From the NCBI GenBank assembly GCA_030145385.1, contig JAQYVU010000001.1, forward strand, positions 124,001 to 188,000: DNA of 64,000 nt. The letters are read 5' to 3'. Under the pieces are notes generated by a model. It had not been told where the DNA came from and did not search any database. It was given only the letters and a program-made list of their open reading frames with translations. Of the stretch, positions 11,105 through 18,761 are shown one piece after another. This DNA comes from Desulfococcaceae bacterium. GTDB lineage: Bacteria > Desulfobacterota > Desulfobacteria > Desulfobacterales > Desulfosalsimonadaceae. Position 1 is the stretch's first letter. Each line of letters opens with the position of its first letter. The position numbers were made by a program, and so were the translations under genes.

Positions 11105-11623
11105 ATGAAAACAGAACATACAAATATTGCCTATATCTCCACCGGCTCCAATATGGGAGAAAAACTGGAAAACTGTCAAAAAGCGTTGGCGGCTTTAAAT
11201 AAAACCGATTCCGTACATATTGAATCCATATCCCGTTTTTATTTAACGGAACCCATGGAATATTCCGATCAGCCGTGGTTTGTGAATGCGGCCGCTAAAA
11301 TCAGAACCAGCCTGGCTCCTGATGATCTGCTGGCGCTTCTGAAAGCGTTCGAAGTTGAATACGGCAGGGTGGACAGCGGAGTGCGGTTCGGGCCCCGGCC
11401 CCTTGATTTTGATATTATTTTTTATAATGATATGATTATTGAATCTTTGCAGCTCATTGTGCCGCATCCGCGCATGCACAACCGTGAGTTTGTGCTTCGT
11501 CCCGTCAGCGACCTGGCACCGGAATTGATTCACCCGGTTTTTAATAAAAGTATAATCCGGCTGCTGGATGAATTAAGTACGCAAAACCAGCAGTGTATAC
11601 CTATGGAAGAGATGGTCAATTAA
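11105..11623 (+). CDS. folK: 2-amino-4-hydroxy-6-hydroxymethyldihydropteridine pyrophosphokinase
   Basis: Transfers pyrophosphate to the pterin in folate synthesis. AYISTGSNMGEK at the start, FYLTEPMEY, the metal-binding RPLDFDIIFYND and VPHPRMHNREFVLRP are HPPK signatures. I place the start at ATG 11105, close to the first beta strand as in other HPPKs; ATG 11099 and TTG 11075 are in frame, and none has a good ribosome site. A dispersed repeat begins within three bases of the stop. Confidence 0.9.
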   Translation: MKTEHTNIAYISTGSNMGEKLENCQKALAALNKTDSVHIESISRFYLTEPMEYSDQPWFVNAAAKIRTSLAPDDLLALLKAFEVEYGRVDSGVRFGPRPLDFDIIFYNDMIIESLQLIVPHPRMHNREFVLRPVSDLAPELIHPVFNKSIIRLLDELSTQNQQCIPMEEMVN

Positions 11624-11625
11624 TT

Positions 11626-11750
11626 GATGGCTTCGCAAAAAGTCCAAATGCTGCGTTGCGCTGCACTCTTCGTTTCTTCATAGTACGAAAAGTACGAATC
11701 ATCACTCAGGATTTGCGCGCCTTGCATTTGGCGCTTTTTTCTTTGCCATC
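11626..11750. repeat. Dispersed repeat family B, copy 1
   Basis: About 125 bp with imperfect inverted ends: gatggcttcgcaaaaagtcc at the left, and the complement of gatggcaaagaaaaaagcgc at the right. Related copies, in the opposite orientation, are at 46387-46512 and 60080-60217, and a fragment is at 22619-22640. The copies share gcgcaaatcctgag, gattcgtacttttcgtac and gaagaatgcagcgcaac (complement here). It abuts the folK stop. Confidence 0.75.
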
Positions 11751-11865
11751 GAAGTCCAATTTTTTATATGTGTGTCATATGTATTATTTGCAAAATTTAT
11801 TTACTGAATTATTCATATTTAATATTAATAGTAGTGAACTTGGTCAAACCAGAAGGAGTTAGTGC

Positions 11866-12510
11866 ATGAAATTTTTTATCGATACAGCGAATATTGAGGA
11901 AATCAAAGAAGCCAATGACATGGGGATGGTCGACGGGGTAACAACGAATCCCTCGCTGATTGCCAAGGAAGGAAGGGATTTTAAGGAAATTATCACGGAA
12001 ATCTGTGAGATCGTTGATGGGCCCATTAGTGCTGAGGTTATCAGCCTTGAAGAAAAAGGCATGGTTACCGAAGCCAGAGAACTTGCAAAAATTCACGAAA
12101 ATATCGTGGTGAAAATTCCCATGACCATTGACGGACTGAAAGCCGTTCGGACATTGTCGTCGGAAGGGATCAAGACAAATGTGACCCTGGTTTTTTCAAC
12201 ATTGCAGGCACTGATGGCGGCAAAAGCCGGCGCATCCTATGTGAGCCCGTTTGTGGGCCGCCTGGATGATCTGTCCCAGGATGGCCTGGTTCTGGTTGAC
12301 CAGATTGTTACCATCTATGATAATTATGATTATGATACCGAAGTGATTGTTGCCAGCGTCAGAAATCCGCTGCATGTCCTGGATTCCGCTCTCATGGGCG
12401 CGGATATCGCAACTATTCCTTTTAAGGTTCTTGCAAAACTGGCGGCGCACCCCATGACTGACAAGGGGATTCAGGCGTTTATGGCGGATTGGGAAAAAAG
12501 AAATAAATAG
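11866..12510 (+). CDS. Transaldolase-like fructose-6-phosphate aldolase family protein
   Basis: A 214-residue short transaldolase (TalC/MipB/Fsa family) with the N-terminal [28 protein letters not shown], the Schiff-base lysine in NIVVKIPMT, and [28 protein letters not shown]. Members act as transaldolase in the pentose phosphate pathway or as fructose-6-phosphate aldolase; sequence alone does not settle which. AGAAGGAG upstream is a good ribosome site. pgsA follows after 7 bases. Confidence 0.9.
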   Translation: MKFFIDTANIEEIKEANDMGMVDGVTTNPSLIAKEGRDFKEIITEICEIVDGPISAEVISLEEKGMVTEARELAKIHENIVVKIPMTIDGLKAVRTLSSEGIKTNVTLVFSTLQALMAAKAGASYVSPFVGRLDDLSQDGLVLVDQIVTIYDNYDYDTEVIVASVRNPLHVLDSALMGADIATIPFKVLAKLAAHPMTDKGIQAFMADWEKRNK

Positions 12511-12517
12511 TGCTGGT

Positions 12518-13093
12518 ATGATTTTAATGGATATCAAAAACAAACTGCTCGAAGGAATCGGGCACCCCAACAGCCTGACCATGTTTCGTATCTCAGCCGT
12601 ACCGATACTCATTGTTTTGATGCTCTCCCCGTCAAAATGGTGCGGTTTTTTTGCCGCAATTGTTTTCTGCGTGGCCGCTGTGACGGACTATCTTGACGGG
12701 TATGTGGCAAGGCGATTCGGGCTTGTGTCCAGTCTTGGTAAAATAATGGATCCTTTGGCAGACAAGCTGCTGGTTTCATCCGCGTTTATTATGCTGATTC
12801 CTCATGATCGTGTGCCTGCATGGATTATTTGTGTGATAATTGGCCGTGAACTGGCTGTTACCGGCTTGCGGAATGTCATCAGTGAACAGGGAGAAGATGT
12901 CTCTGCGTCCAATTTGGGCAAGTGGAAAACCGGTTTTCAGATTGCTGCAATTATTCCGCTTTTACTCCATTATGAATATTTTGGCATTGATTTTCACGCT
13001 ATCGGATATGTTTTGTTATGGGCTGCCCTGGTTATAACCGTATGGTCAGGTGTTGATTATTTTGTCCGTTTTCGAAAGCTTTTGACGTATTGA
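12518..13093 (+). CDS. pgsA: CDP-diacylglycerol--glycerol-3-phosphate 3-phosphatidyltransferase
   Basis: Integral membrane enzyme that commits to phosphatidylglycerol synthesis. It carries the CDP-alcohol phosphotransferase signature DYLDGYVARRFGLVSSLGK followed by MDPLADK (pattern DGxxARxxxxxSxxGxxxDxxxD). 191 residues with several hydrophobic helices. ATG 12527 is an alternative start 9 bases in. Confidence 0.93.
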   Translation: MILMDIKNKLLEGIGHPNSLTMFRISAVPILIVLMLSPSKWCGFFAAIVFCVAAVTDYLDGYVARRFGLVSSLGKIMDPLADKLLVSSAFIMLIPHDRVPAWIICVIIGRELAVTGLRNVISEQGEDVSASNLGKWKTGFQIAAIIPLLLHYEYFGIDFHAIGYVLLWAALVITVWSGVDYFVRFRKLLTY

Positions 13094-13147
13094 TAATGCC
13101 GATATCCGGCTGAATAGACATATTTCAAGCTATAGAGTAAATAATCG

Positions 13148-13193
13148 AATCCCGGTGCTGCCTTGATTTTGTATCTGGGGGCATCCGGGATTT
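13148..13193 (+). terminator. Imperfect hairpin after pgsA
   Basis: aatcccggtg pairs with catccgggatt across a loop of about 25 bases, with a short ttt after it. Position fits a terminator for pgsA, but the T-run is weak. Confidence 0.35.
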
Positions 13194-13229
13194 TAGCGGT
13201 TTGACACTGTTAATCATAAAAGGCGGTGA

Positions 13230-14222
13230 ATGATGAGCAAGGATATTTATCAACAGATGACGGATAAGATAATGCTTACCGGATCAAAAATCATCCCGGA
13301 ACTGTTCCGGATGATCGTGGATGAATCGGAAGCCGAGCTGATGATGGCCATGCCCGGAACACCGGAACAGCTTGCCGTGAAAACCGGGAGACCCGTCGAT
13401 GATGTGGAAAAAACCTGTCAGGAACTTTATGTTAAGGGTGTAACGTTTAAATCTTTTAAAAGCGGCACGGTCGGGTATAAAATGTGCCGGGATATGATCC
13501 AGTTCCATGATGCCACGATTCTCTGGCCGGATGCGACAAAAGCCTATCACGATCTTTGGCAGCGCTTCATGGAGGAAGAATGGCCGGATTTTGCCCGGCT
13601 GGCGGAACAGTTTTTCCCCAAACCGTTTACCCGTATTATTCCGGTGGAACAATCCATTGATGCGGGTTCCCAGCAGGTTCTGGATATAGACAGTGCCAAC
13701 CGGATTATCCTTAACGCAGAAACCATCGCCGTGACTAAATGCACGTGCCGTGTGACCGCGCATAAATGTGATATGCCGCTTGAGGTATGCCTGCAGGTGG
13801 GTAATGCCGCAAAATACACTCTTGACCGGGGAACCGGCAGAGCGGTTACGCAAGATGAAGCTTTGCGCATCCTCACCGAGTGCGAGGAAAAGGGACTGGT
13901 TCATGTTACGATGAACAAAGCACATGCCGGGCATTTTATCTGCAATTGTTGCAGTTGCTGCTGCCAGGCCATGCCTCTGGTAATTTCAGAAGGTTTGAAT
14001 ATACTGGATCCCAGCAGATATTTGGCGGAAATTGATTCGGAACTTTGCAGCAGTTGCGAAGTCTGTCTGGATCGTTGCTTTTTCAGTGCCATTGAGGTAA
14101 AAGATGAAAGACTTGTTGTAATTCCAGAGAAATGCATGGGATGCGGCCTCTGCCAGGTTACCTGTCCGGAAGATGCGATTTCATTAAAAGCAGTCAGGAC
14201 GGAAGATTTTATACCTGTTTGA
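13230..14222 (+). CDS. Multi-cluster ferredoxin with N-terminal regulator-like region
   Basis: 330 residues. Residues 1-150 look like a winged-helix-like/alpha region without cysteines (PGTPEQLAVKTGRPVDDVEK). The middle has an unusual Cys array: CTCR, then two more spaced Cys in CDMPLEVC, then CNCCSCCC. The C terminus is a conventional 2[4Fe-4S] ferredoxin (CSSCEVCLDRC and CMGCGLCQVTC). It is a paralogue, with the same architecture, of 29796-30866, which sits in a molybdopterin/old-yellow-enzyme module. Here it stands alone before the tRNAs. AAAGGCGGTG gives a ribosome site. Function unknown; an electron carrier with an extra metal site is likely. Confidence 0.75.
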   Translation: MMSKDIYQQMTDKIMLTGSKIIPELFRMIVDESEAELMMAMPGTPEQLAVKTGRPVDDVEKTCQELYVKGVTFKSFKSGTVGYKMCRDMIQFHDATILWPDATKAYHDLWQRFMEEEWPDFARLAEQFFPKPFTRIIPVEQSIDAGSQQVLDIDSANRIILNAETIAVTKCTCRVTAHKCDMPLEVCLQVGNAAKYTLDRGTGRAVTQDEALRILTECEEKGLVHVTMNKAHAGHFICNCCSCCCQAMPLVISEGLNILDPSRYLAEIDSELCSSCEVCLDRCFFSAIEVKDERLVVIPEKCMGCGLCQVTCPEDAISLKAVRTEDFIPV

Positions 14223-14245
14223 TGCAAAAAAAGGTTATTTTTTTG

Positions 14246-14274
14246 TTGACAAAAAGGCCGCTGGCATTTAACTT
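14246..14274 (+). promoter_or_regulatory. Possible promoter for the tRNA pair
   Basis: TTGACA at 14246-14251, then a 17-base spacer and a poor -10 (TAACTT). Position just upstream of tRNA-Gly supports the call; the -10 match does not. Confidence 0.35.
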
Positions 14275-14288
14275 ACATTTTCTATTGA

Positions 14289-14363
14289 GCGGGAATAACT
14301 CAGTGGTAGAGTGCGACCTTGCCAAGGTCGAAGTCGCGAGTTCAAATCTCGTTTCCCGCTCCA
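14289..14363 (+). tRNA. tRNA-Gly (GCC anticodon)
   Basis: Complete cloverleaf. The acceptor gcgggaa pairs with ttcccgc, the D arm is ctcagtggtagag, the anticodon stem cgacc/ggtcg encloses loop ttgccaa (GCC), and the T arm contains gttcaaatc. CCA is encoded at 14361-14363. Confidence 0.97.
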
Positions 14364-14371
14364 TTTTTTTT

Positions 14372-14446
14372 GGCGGCATAGCCAAGTGGTAAGGCAACGG
14401 CCTGCAAAGCCGCTATTCTCCAGTTCAAATCTGGATGCCGCCTCCA
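14372..14446 (+). tRNA. tRNA-Cys (GCA anticodon)
   Basis: The acceptor ggcggca pairs with tgccgcc, the anticodon loop ctgcaaa contains GCA, the T arm contains gttcaaatc, and CCA is encoded. It lies 8 bases after tRNA-Gly, so the two are probably co-transcribed. The many cysteine-rich Fe-S proteins here make a Cys tRNA fitting but not specially linked. Confidence 0.97.
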
Positions 14447-14455
14447 AAAAACTAT

Positions 14456-14492
14456 AAGGGCTTCAGCCATAATCGGCGAAGCCCTTTTTTTA
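14456..14492 (+). terminator. Rho-independent terminator after tRNAs
   Basis: agggcttc pairs with gaagccct around a 13-base loop, followed by a run of T. Confidence 0.85.
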
Positions 14493-14533
14493 TGTGATTT
14501 TCTTCCCGAATATTTAATCCAATCTTTTTTAAC

Positions 14534-14562
14534 TTGAAAAACAGTGCTTAAATTAATATAAA
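14534..14562 (+). promoter_or_regulatory. Sigma-70-type promoter for TPR gene
   Basis: TTGAAA at 14534-14539 and TATAAA at 14557-14562 with exactly 17 bases between, about 85 bases upstream of the start codon at 14648. Confidence 0.6.
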
Positions 14563-14647
14563 TTTTAGGAATATGTGACCGCTGTTCAGTTAATGAAAAC
14601 ATGTTGCGTGCTATGAATAAATTTAATTTGAAAATGGAGGAGAATGC

Positions 14648-15592
14648 ATGAAAAAGTTTGCAGTCAGTACAATGTCATTTATTTTAGTCTTATTTTTTTG
14701 TTCGTCAAATTTATGGGCTGGCGATTCTGAGATTCGAACAGAACCAACAGATAGATCGAGCCTGCCCCTTACAGAACCTGAAATGACAGAACCCGAAATG
14801 ACAGAACCTGAAATTTCAGAGCCGGCAGAGACAATGGCTGAAGTAGTACCGGCTGTTGTTGAAGATGCCGTTGCCGAAGTTGAAGCTCCTGTGGTCGTGC
14901 CTCCGCCTGCCCCCAAAGACGATTTGACTATCGCTGCTGAGCTTATTGAGATAGAAGGGCTGGAAAATTATAAAAAAGCGCTTGATCTTTGCATGGAAGC
15001 CGTGAAAAAAGATCCCAACAATTTTAAAGCAAACTGGATGGCTGCGCAGGCCTGCCGGAAATACGGAATGGACGCTCAGGAGTTAGGTCTTGCCGACTGG
15101 AAAGATACCTGCAAACTCTATGGTAAAAAAGGAATGGCATATGCGGAGAAAGCCATTGAGCTGGAGCCCAAGAAGGCTGACGGATATTACTGGTATGGGA
15201 TGAATGTCGGTATTTATGCAGATTCAGTCAGTATCCTGACGGCTTTAAAAGAAGGGCTTAAAGACAAGACGCAGAATAGTTTTGAAACTGCGTATAAAAT
15301 CGATAAATATTACGAAGATGCCGGTCCTATGGCTGCTTTAGGTCGGTTTTGGTATGTTCTTCCCTGGCCCTTGAATGATGAAGATAAATCAATGGATTAT
15401 TTTCGGGAATATCAGAAAACGGAATTTTTTGGAACGGAAGACAATGTTCAGGTCAATGTATACTTTGCTGAACTATTGATGGAGAGCAGTAAAACCGAAA
15501 AAGAAGCAAAAGCATTATTAGAAGAAGTGCCTAAAATATCACAAAATAAATATTGGAACAAACAGGCGAAACAGCTTCTTGATGATATGTAA
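14648..15592 (+). CDS. Exported TPR-type protein, paralogue 1
   Basis: 314 residues with a signal peptide (MKKFAVSTMSFILVLFFC, likely cut after NLWA). It has an acidic linker holding three near-identical TEPEM/SEP units, then a helical TPR-like domain: LDLCMEAVKKDPNNFKANW, YAEKAIELEPKKADGYYWYG, FETAYKIDKYYEDAGPMAAL. GGAGGAGAATGC gives a strong ribosome site. The next gene is a tandem paralogue with the same domain. It resembles uncharacterised periplasmic TPR families; role unknown, perhaps protein-protein binding in the envelope. Confidence 0.75.
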   Translation: MKKFAVSTMSFILVLFFCSSNLWAGDSEIRTEPTDRSSLPLTEPEMTEPEMTEPEISEPAETMAEVVPAVVEDAVAEVEAPVVVPPPAPKDDLTIAAELIEIEGLENYKKALDLCMEAVKKDPNNFKANWMAAQACRKYGMDAQELGLADWKDTCKLYGKKGMAYAEKAIELEPKKADGYYWYGMNVGIYADSVSILTALKEGLKDKTQNSFETAYKIDKYYEDAGPMAALGRFWYVLPWPLNDEDKSMDYFREYQKTEFFGTEDNVQVNVYFAELLMESSKTEKEAKALLEEVPKISQNKYWNKQAKQLLDDM

Positions 15593-15621
15593 TTGAAATA
15601 TTATAATTATCTATTGAATAC

Positions 15622-15661
15622 AATTAACCCGGTTTTTCAATATCGAGAATCCGGGTTAATT
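15622..15661. terminator. Hairpin after TPR paralogue 1
   Basis: Perfect 11-bp stem aattaacccgg/ccgggttaatt with an 18-base loop, followed by a short AT stretch rather than a clean T-run. Probable terminator. Confidence 0.5.
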
Positions 15662-15670
15662 ATTTAACAG

Positions 15671-15705
15671 TCCCGTAAAAAGTCAAAATTTGACTTTTTA
15701 CGGGA
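15671..15705. repeat. Perfect 35-bp palindrome
   Basis: 17-bp arms (tcccgtaaaaagtcaaa and its exact complement) around a single base. The arm resembles the end of dispersed repeat family B (cgcaaaaagtccaaat), so it could be a minimal derivative of that element or a strong hairpin. Confidence 0.7.
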
Positions 15706-15794
15706 TCTTTAATATTAAAGAATCAAAAAAAGTGTCATGCTGTATAATTGGAAATAATATGTTGATGTTAAACATGTAAACCGGAGTCAAGTGA

Positions 15795-16646
15795 ATGAGA
15801 AAGTTAATCCTCAGTTTATTGATATTTTTTTTGGGTGTTGCGCTTTGTTCACCAAATTTATGGGCCGAGGATGTTTTGCCCCGGACCGAACCCGAAGGTG
15901 CCGTCACCCACTCATCCCCCGATGCAGTGCCTCAGAAAGCGCCTGATGTTTTGGCTCAGGCTCAAGGAATCATGGAGTTGGTTCAGGTTCAAGAACTCAT
16001 GGAAGAGGACGGATTTGAAAATTTCAAAAATGTGCTTGATCTGTGTACGGAAGTCTTAAAAAAGGATCCCAATAGTTTTAAGGCAAACTGGATGGCTGCA
16101 AAGGCCTGCTGGTTTTATGGAATGTACGCCCAGGAGCTGTACCTTGCAGACTGGAAAGACATGTGCAGGTTATACGGTAACAAGGGGATGGCTTATGCTG
16201 AAAGGGCCATTGCATTAAATCCGAAGCAGGTTGAGGGACATTTCTGGTATGGAATGAATGTCGGTATTTATGCGGACTCGGTAAGTGTTATAACCGCACT
16301 TATTGAGGGTCTAAAGGGTAAAGTCCAGCATAGTTTTGAAACGGCTTATAAGTATGATAAATATTATGACCATGGTGGGCCCATCGCTGCTTTAGGACGG
16401 TTTTGGGCGATTCTCCCGTGGCCCCTGAATGATGATGACAAAGCAATGGAATATTATCGGGAATTTCAGAAAACAAAATTTTTTGGGCTGCCATACACAG
16501 TCCAATTTAATGTATACTATGCCGAACTGCTGATGGATAACCGGAAGACCAGAGAAGAAGCAAAAGCGCTTTTAGAACAAGTCCCTGAAATATCGAAAAA
16601 TAAATACTGGAACGCTCAGGCAAAAGCGCTGTTAGACGATATGTAA
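15795..16646 (+). CDS. Exported TPR-type protein, paralogue 2
   Basis: 283 residues. A signal peptide (MRKLILSLLIFFLGVALCS, cut near NLWAED) is followed by a short Ala/Pro/Gln linker and then the same helical domain as paralogue 1. The most conserved stretches are FKANWMAAKAC, YWYG/FWYGMNVGIYADSVS and GRFWAILPWPLND, and both proteins end KAL-LDDM-like. The repeated TEP motifs of paralogue 1 are absent. The arrangement suggests tandem duplication. Function unknown. Confidence 0.75.
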   Translation: MRKLILSLLIFFLGVALCSPNLWAEDVLPRTEPEGAVTHSSPDAVPQKAPDVLAQAQGIMELVQVQELMEEDGFENFKNVLDLCTEVLKKDPNSFKANWMAAKACWFYGMYAQELYLADWKDMCRLYGNKGMAYAERAIALNPKQVEGHFWYGMNVGIYADSVSVITALIEGLKGKVQHSFETAYKYDKYYDHGGPIAALGRFWAILPWPLNDDDKAMEYYREFQKTKFFGLPYTVQFNVYYAELLMDNRKTREEAKALLEQVPEISKNKYWNAQAKALLDDM

Positions 16647-16745
16647 GATTTTTTATTTAAATGTTGAAAACCTGGTCCTTTGGGCCAGGTCAGAGATATT
16701 GGCTCTGCCCTGAGCGATGATTCGGTTAAATTCTTAATCGTAATC

Positions 16746-16826
16746 TTTCTCTTAATCATAATTTTTTGGGCGAAAGTCTTTCATCAAAAGACGGATTAAG
16801 ATTATGATGATGATTAGGATTATGAA
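16746..16826. repeat. AT-rich inverted repeat of TAATC units
   Basis: Alternating cttaatcataat and gattaagattatgatgatga segments form an imperfect palindrome between the TPR gene and the convergent glycerate kinase gene. No coding sense seen. Confidence 0.4.
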
Positions 16827-16882
16827 AATTGAGTATTGGTATCATCAATTTAGTAGACCATGCCCTTTGGGCTTAACCCAAT

Positions 16883-16916
16883 GCCAGGCCCTCTGGGTCA
16901 GGTTTTTTATTTTACA
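16883..16916 (+). terminator. Terminator between convergent genes
   Basis: ccaggccc pairs, with one mismatch, with gggtcagg around tct, followed by ttttttatttt on the + strand. It would end transcription of the TPR genes. Confidence 0.5.
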
Positions 16917-18271
16917 AGCAAAATCCTTAAATCCATTACATTGGTGCCGGTGGCACCGGTCATCAGCAGGTCTCCGGTTTTTTGAAAAAAATGATAACTG
17001 TCATTGTTTTCCAGAAAAGCGGCCGGATTCAGGCCGGAATCAAGCGATTTTTCCATGGTATCGGAATCAACGACAGCGCCGGCGGCATCTGTTGGACCAT
17101 CGGTCCCGTCTGTGCCCCCGCTTAAAATGACCATCCGGTGATCATCAGCAATATCAATCGCGGCTGTCAGGGCAAATTCCTGATTTCTGCCGCCTTTTCC
17201 TTTTCCCGATAAAATAACCGTGGTTTCACCGCCGGACAGGACGCAGGCCGGCGGCGGAAGCGGATTACCGGTTTTACGGATTTCTTTTGCAATGGCGGTA
17301 TGCATATGTGCTGCTTGTCGGGTATCACCTTCGATCATGGATGAGAGAATTACTGCATTGTACCCGAGTGATTCAGCTGTTTTCCCGGCCGCAGACAATG
17401 CTTCCATATTGCTTGCCACAATCACGTTATGTGTTTTGTCAAATATTGGTGTGCCGGGCTTCGGTGTTTCAGATACTTTTCCGTTAATCCCGTTTCTGAT
17501 ATGTTCGACAACGGGTACCGGAATACGGTCAATAATATGATATTTGCGAATGATATTCATACAGTCATGAAACGTACTGGGGTCAGCCACAGTGGGACCG
17601 GACGCGATGACATCCAGCGGGTTGCCCACAACATCGGATACGATCAGGGTGATTAGTGTTGCCGGCCAGGCTTTTTCCGCCAGGCGCCCGCCTTTAAGTA
17701 AGGACATATGTTTTCGTAATGCATTGATTTCATTGATTGATGCCCCGCAGGAAAGAAGTGTGTGTATGGTTTTCTGTTTGTCTGCAAGCGTCAGCGGAGG
17801 CGCGGGTAAGGGCAGCAGCGCGGAACCGCCGCCGGAAATCAGGCAGATGATTAAATCATTTTTTTTTGCTTTTTCCGCAAGACGAAGGATTTGAAGCGCA
17901 CCGGCACGGCCATTTTCATCGGGTATCGGGTGACCGGCCTCAATGATTTTTATTTTTTTCAGCCGGAGCGTATGATCGTATTTAACATTGATGATACCGT
18001 CCGTGATTTTTTCAGACAGTATTTCTTCCATGGCAGCGCCCATTGGGGCGGAAGCTTTTCCCGCCCCAATGACATAAATATTATTGTACCGGCTTAAATT
18101 GACAGGGAATTGATCAATATAAAAGGTGTCTTCTTTCAGGCGGCAAAATCTTTTTACTGCACTAAAAGCATTAACAGCGCTTAAAGCGCTGTTAAATATA
18201 GTGGCGGCGTCCTGCCGCATTGAATTTAATTTTTCTTGATCTTTCGGCATGATATTTGGTGATTCAGGCAC
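16907..18271 (-). CDS. Glycerate 2-kinase, MOFRL family
   Basis: 454 residues with an N-terminal DUF4147 domain (VIGAGKASAPMG, ICLISGGGSALL, LRKHMSLLKGGRLA, SDVVGNPLDVIASGPTVADPSTF) and a C-terminal MOFRL domain (LSGGETTVILSGKGKGGRNQEFAL, LSGGTDGTDGPTDAAGAVVD). The family phosphorylates D-glycerate to 2-phosphoglycerate, feeding carbon to glycolysis. The start is uncertain: GTG at 18271 or ATG at 18250, neither with a clear ribosome site. The Cys-rich miniprotein gene lies just upstream on the same strand. Confidence 0.9.
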   Translation of the reverse strand: MPESPNIMPKDQEKLNSMRQDAATIFNSALSAVNAFSAVKRFCRLKEDTFYIDQFPVNLSRYNNIYVIGAGKASAPMGAAMEEILSEKITDGIINVKYDHTLRLKKIKIIEAGHPIPDENGRAGALQILRLAEKAKKNDLIICLISGGGSALLPLPAPPLTLADKQKTIHTLLSCGASINEINALRKHMSLLKGGRLAEKAWPATLITLIVSDVVGNPLDVIASGPTVADPSTFHDCMNIIRKYHIIDRIPVPVVEHIRNGINGKVSETPKPGTPIFDKTHNVIVASNMEALSAAGKTAESLGYNAVILSSMIEGDTRQAAHMHTAIAKEIRKTGNPLPPPACVLSGGETTVILSGKGKGGRNQEFALTAAIDIADDHRMVILSGGTDGTDGPTDAAGAVVDSDTMEKSLDSGLNPAAFLENNDSYHFFQKTGDLLMTGATGTNVMDLRILLVK

Positions 18272-18289
18272 GAAGAATCGCTTGATTCA

Positions 18290-18505
18290 TTATTTTTTAT
18301 TATCTTGTTCCGGTGTTTTTGCATCTGGATTTTTGACATCCGCTGTTTTTGCGTCCGGTGTTTTATCCGCGGGTTTTTTGGGTTTGGGCTTTTTCTTTTT
18401 AAGACAGACTTTGTCTTTTCGCACAAACGCGCAGAGCTTCGGATTATAATATTCTTTACAGTTTAACGGATTATATAATGGACATTCAGGATGTTTTTTT
18501 GACAT
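18290..18505 (-). CDS. Cys-rich N-terminal / Lys-Pro tail miniprotein
   Basis: 71 residues. The first 35 contain four cysteines (CPLYNPLNC, LCAFVRKDKVC) that could bind zinc or a cluster. The rest is a low-complexity basic tail (KKKKPKPKKPADKT) with imperfect KTPDAKTADVKNPDAKTP repeats. AAAGGGGAT lies 9 bases upstream of the ATG, supporting translation. It may share a transcript with glycerate kinase. No known function; the basic tail hints at nucleic acid or membrane contact. Confidence 0.6.
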   Translation of the reverse strand: MSKKHPECPLYNPLNCKEYYNPKLCAFVRKDKVCLKKKKPKPKKPADKTPDAKTADVKNPDAKTPEQDNKK

Positions 18506-18630
18506 GAATTTAGATCCCCTTTATTATCAAATTTTAATTTTTTTTTTTATGTATCATAAAATCCTTTATTTAACAAGTAACATCCGTATTTTAAATATCT
18601 TAAAAGTTTGAATGAATTGCTCAAATCTTT

Positions 18631-18658
18631 TTGACAATTTTTATTCAGAATGTAATAA
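18631..18658 (+). promoter_or_regulatory. Promoter candidate for dynamin-like gene
   Basis: TTGACA at 18631-18636 and TAATAA at 18653-18658, spacer 16 bases, about 100 bases before the start codon. Confidence 0.5.
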
Positions 18659-18761
18659 ATGCGAGTTTAAGAGGCACAATCAGATAATAAGGCCCTAAGT
18701 TGAGCAATTTTCAAGTTTACCGCCTGATTTAGGGAGGCAATGGTTCAGGAGCTGACAGGTA

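Noticed and set aside
11593-11862. 89-residue frame after folK
   Set aside because: It runs through dispersed repeat family B and has no homology.
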